Assembly (NCBI RefSeq): GCF_021538675.1
Contig: NZ_JAJUKH010000010.1
Coordinates: forward strand, 104,541-168,540
Origin: Paenarthrobacter sp. AR 02
Lineage (GTDB): Bacteria > Actinomycetota > Actinomycetes > Actinomycetales > Micrococcaceae
DNA: 64,000 nt
Direction: 5' to 3'
The position numbers and the translations under genes are program-made. A model generated the notes under the pieces. That model was not told the DNA's origin, did not search any database, and saw nothing but the letters and a program-made list of their open reading frames with translations. This document shows positions 62,194 to 64,000 of this stretch, piece by piece (within the stretch, counting starts at the first letter, position 1; every line of letters starts with the position of its first letter).

Positions 62194-62490
62194 ATGGCCT
62201 ACGACCATAGAACTTCCGACGAAAGGACTCGCGACGAGCGCAGCGCTAACGTGGTACACAACTGGACCATGTTCGTCTTCTGCTCGGGAAGTTCTGCGGG
62301 CATCTCCGCGCTGATGTGGTTGATTCTGGCGAATGACTCGACGCCCGATCCAGACGAGCAAGCTTGGTTGCCGCTACTGCAGTTCGTGACTGTCGTCGGC
62401 GCGCTTGTCGTCGTGGCATACGCTCTGTGGTGCTTCAGCCTGGAGGCTCATGCGTGCGGTCGTGGCCGACGACGCGCGAAGCGCGCTTGA
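62194..62490 (+). CDS. small membrane protein
   Basis: A 98-residue protein beginning MAYDHRTSDERTRDERSANV with two membrane helices (MFVFCSGSSAGISALMWLIL; LLQFVTVVGALVVVAYALWC) and a basic end RRRAKRA. A TACATT box lies about eight bases before the ATG, which would give a leaderless transcript. Function unknown. Confidence 0.55.
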   Translation: MAYDHRTSDERTRDERSANVVHNWTMFVFCSGSSAGISALMWLILANDSTPDPDEQAWLPLLQFVTVVGALVVVAYALWCFSLEAHACGRGRRRAKRA

Positions 62491-62800
62491 CTTGAATTAG
62501 CACCATAACGCGGGAAGGTTCACCATCCTCCCAGCGGCCCCGGAAGAGGCGTGTCCGCATCGCCGCCAGGCTCCTAGCACTGGCGGCCGCCATCTGGCAC
62601 AACTGGCGAAGCGGAAACGCTCACTGAGCGCCTGCGACCACTGAACCCGAAAGGACTCACTCATCTATAGGTTGTTGCGGCCGTGGCCGGGGGAGTGGTT
62701 CCGCTGTGAAATGCGGCGATAAATGGTGGCGTTTTGGAGAAAGGTCGCGTCACTCTAAGCTCTCGAAGAGTGCTAGATGTCCAGGCCAAGAGGGAGCAAC
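62491..62800. other. gene-free stretch
   Basis: About 310 bp without a supported gene. Nothing recognised. Confidence 0.35.
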
Positions 62801-63667
62801 ATGACGACAGCAACAGGTGTGAAGTACGAGACGAGGTCCGTTAAGACGGTTCGCGGCCTGGAGGCCAGGACCAGATCCAAATTAGAGAAAGAGGGCTGGG
62901 AGTTCGTCTCCCAGGAACAGGGGACCGTACGGTCGGAGCTGACCTTCCGGCGTCCGAAACCAGAGACTCCGTGGAAATTGATCGGAGCGGGTGGCGGCCT
63001 GCTCGCACTCATCATCGTCGGATCGCTCATCGCCAGCGCATTTGGGGGAGAGCGTAGTTCAAACAGCAGTGCAGAGGCGCTTCCGTCACCGACCCCGTCC
63101 TTAATCGTAGAAACCCAAGCCCAGACCGCTCCGACTGAAGCAACTGCGCCGGCTGAAGCAACGACACCATCAGCCGAGCCCCCGACTCCTGCTCCTGTGG
63201 TCACTTGCAACATCGATGAGAACTTCGGCAAATGCTTGTATGGGCAAACTGCGATATATGAAGATTCTCGACGTAATGGGGAGAAGGTTTTGCTTGAGAT
63301 CACGGTGCAAGAACCTCAAGAATTCGAGCCTGGGAAGGACGCGGACTTCGCTATCAAAACGCTTGGGGGTACACAAGAGAAAGGTGCTGACAACCTTTAC
63401 TTCGATGTCACTATCAAAAATTTGTCTGAAGAGGCCATCTTGGGACGTAGCGACGTCCAGTTAGTCGCCAACAGTGCTTTGGATGGCGACTATGATGTCC
63501 GTTCCGTTCAGGATGACGTAGTAGAAGCCTACTGGGATGCAAAACTCGAACCAGGACAAAGCTCAACTTTGAGAAGTGGCTGGAACTTCAACGATGCTTC
63601 TGAACCTACCTTCAAAGTCCGTATCGATGGACTCGGTGGAAATAGCGTCACTTTCTCACGCAAGTAG
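62801..63667 (+). CDS. membrane-anchored DUF4352-like exported protein
   Basis: A 288-residue protein with GAGGGAG before the ATG. Residues 1-55 are cytoplasmic (KLEKEGWEFVSQEQGTVRSELTFRRP), 60-82 a membrane helix (LIGAGGGLLALIIVGSLIAS), then a Thr/Pro/Ala-rich linker to about 140 and an immunoglobulin-like domain (NLYFDVTIKNLSEEAILGRSDVQLVAN; WDAKLEPGQSSTLRSGWNF) of the telomeric/DUF4352 type. Common in Arthrobacter; function unknown. Confidence 0.7.
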   Translation: MTTATGVKYETRSVKTVRGLEARTRSKLEKEGWEFVSQEQGTVRSELTFRRPKPETPWKLIGAGGGLLALIIVGSLIASAFGGERSSNSSAEALPSPTPSLIVETQAQTAPTEATAPAEATTPSAEPPTPAPVVTCNIDENFGKCLYGQTAIYEDSRRNGEKVLLEITVQEPQEFEPGKDADFAIKTLGGTQEKGADNLYFDVTIKNLSEEAILGRSDVQLVANSALDGDYDVRSVQDDVVEAYWDAKLEPGQSSTLRSGWNFNDASEPTFKVRIDGLGGNSVTFSRK

Positions 63668-63873
63668 CAACAAGACGCTTCATCGAAGAAAAGTGACAAT
63701 CCACTTGGATTATTACTCCCATAGCGCATGCTGTGCGTTGTCGATGCGGATGCTACGCGCCCCCTCCCGCGACAACGGTTCCGCTCCTACGCCATCGGGC
63801 CGGACCGGCTCAAACAGGCAAGGTGCATGCGCGCAGAAAGATTCTCTTATCGACGCATCGGTCAAGCCCTAGG
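63668..63873 (+). pseudogene. interrupted HTH-encoding fragment
   Basis: A plus-strand frame reads RLKQARCMRAERFSYRRIGQALG, which resembles the start of a resolvase or Sigma-like HTH (RRIGQALGVSR is the usual pattern). It breaks off at CCTAGG, where the IS481-family element begins. Probably a gene fragment interrupted by the insertion. Confidence 0.4.
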
Positions 63874-64000
63874 TGTACTGTCCCGGCAGGTTGATGACAC
63901 GGGGCTGGAATTGACGAAGTAAAGAGGACCTCCGGGTGTTATGTGGAGCTTGTCGAGAGCAAACACAGATACCAGGAGGTCCTCGTGTCCCACTCTAACG
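63874..64000 (+). mobile_element. left end of an IS481-family element
   Basis: TGTACTGTCCCGGCAGGTTG at 63874 resembles the terminal repeat of the element at 16836-17276 (TGTATTGACC...GGACGTTAGTGAC). CCTAGG stands immediately before it, fitting the NCTAGN target of IS481. A hairpin with GAGGACCTCC (63924-63933) and GGAGGTCCTC (63975-63984) precedes the transposase start. The rest lies outside the window. Confidence 0.75.
63985..64000 (+). CDS. IS481-family transposase, first five codons
   Basis: GTG at 63985 opens VSHSN, nearly identical to the VSHPN start of the transposase at 17165. GGAGG in the hairpin arm immediately upstream is its ribosome binding site. The gene continues beyond the right edge. 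Confidence 0.7.

Noticed and set aside
1..64000. tRNA and rRNA genes
   Set aside because: No cloverleaf or rRNA core sequence was noticed on either strand; a dedicated scan could not be run.

Overview
The window looks like part of a large actinobacterial catabolic plasmid from the Arthrobacter/Paenarthrobacter group. Several proteins match, by recall and not by a search, the nicotine genes of plasmid pAO1 of Paenarthrobacter nicotinovorans: both enantioselective 6-hydroxynicotine oxidases, nicotine dehydrogenase, ketone dehydrogenase and 2,6-dihydroxypseudooxynicotine hydrolase, whose catalytic residues fall at exactly the expected positions (S217/D300/H329; flavinylated H71 in the D-oxidase).

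Layout. (1) 1-8.7 kb: lower part of the nicotine pathway, with kdhL and two small genes on the minus strand, dhponh plus a cupin on the plus strand, two divergent PucR-type regulators, then kdhM-kdhS. (2) 8.7-11.2 kb: a gene-poor stretch holding two small genes that resemble the chromosomal rpsD-alaS neighbourhood. (3) 11.2-16.4 kb: the upper pathway operon ndhM-ndhS-ndhL-6hlno. (4) 16.8-17.3 kb: an internally deleted IS481-family element. (5) 17.4-24.2 kb: molybdenum cofactor and molybdate uptake genes (moaD, moaA / moeA, moaC, moaE, modA, modB, modC) that serve the two molybdenum hydroxylases. (6) 24.2-29.2 kb: decayed accessory DNA, including a GH3 glycosidase and a LacI-type regulator that meet head to head at a deletion junction. 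(7) 29.2-35.2 kb: the D-nicotine side, with an APC permease, the 6hdno gene and its operators, a second APC permease and the TetR repressor hdnoR. (8) 35.5-37.4 kb: a serine recombinase with a res-like site and a YhcG/DUF1016 nuclease. (9) 37.5-49 kb: a long minus-strand operon for an actinobacterial type IV secretion system (VirD4, VirB4, SCO6880, VirB6-like, ParA-like and CHAP/lysozyme genes); no relaxase is visible. (10) 49.6-52.8 kb: a four-gene, translationally overlapping operon (HExxH ImmA/IrrE protease, MAB_1171c/DUF6545 membrane protein, alpha/beta hydrolase, EspR-like HTH) bounded by the same 12-bp palindrome at both ends. This is the most promising undescribed system here. (11) 53.2-57.7 kb: replication and partition, with an RHH-like protein, structured leader, primase-like Rep, parA, a parB-like gene and a repeat-rich centromere/origin candidate. 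(12) 57.8-64 kb: accessory genes, including a 36-residue membrane-active-looking peptide, a second serine resolvase, an EVE-HNH modification-dependent endonuclease flanked by a 22-bp direct repeat, small membrane proteins and the left end of another IS481-family element.

Together the genes import or handle nicotine intermediates, hydroxylate the pyridine ring twice with molybdenum enzymes, open the pyrrolidine ring with either of two stereospecific flavoenzymes, and cleave the side chain to 2,6-dihydroxypyridine and methylaminobutyrate. Plasmid maintenance, transfer and defence functions follow.
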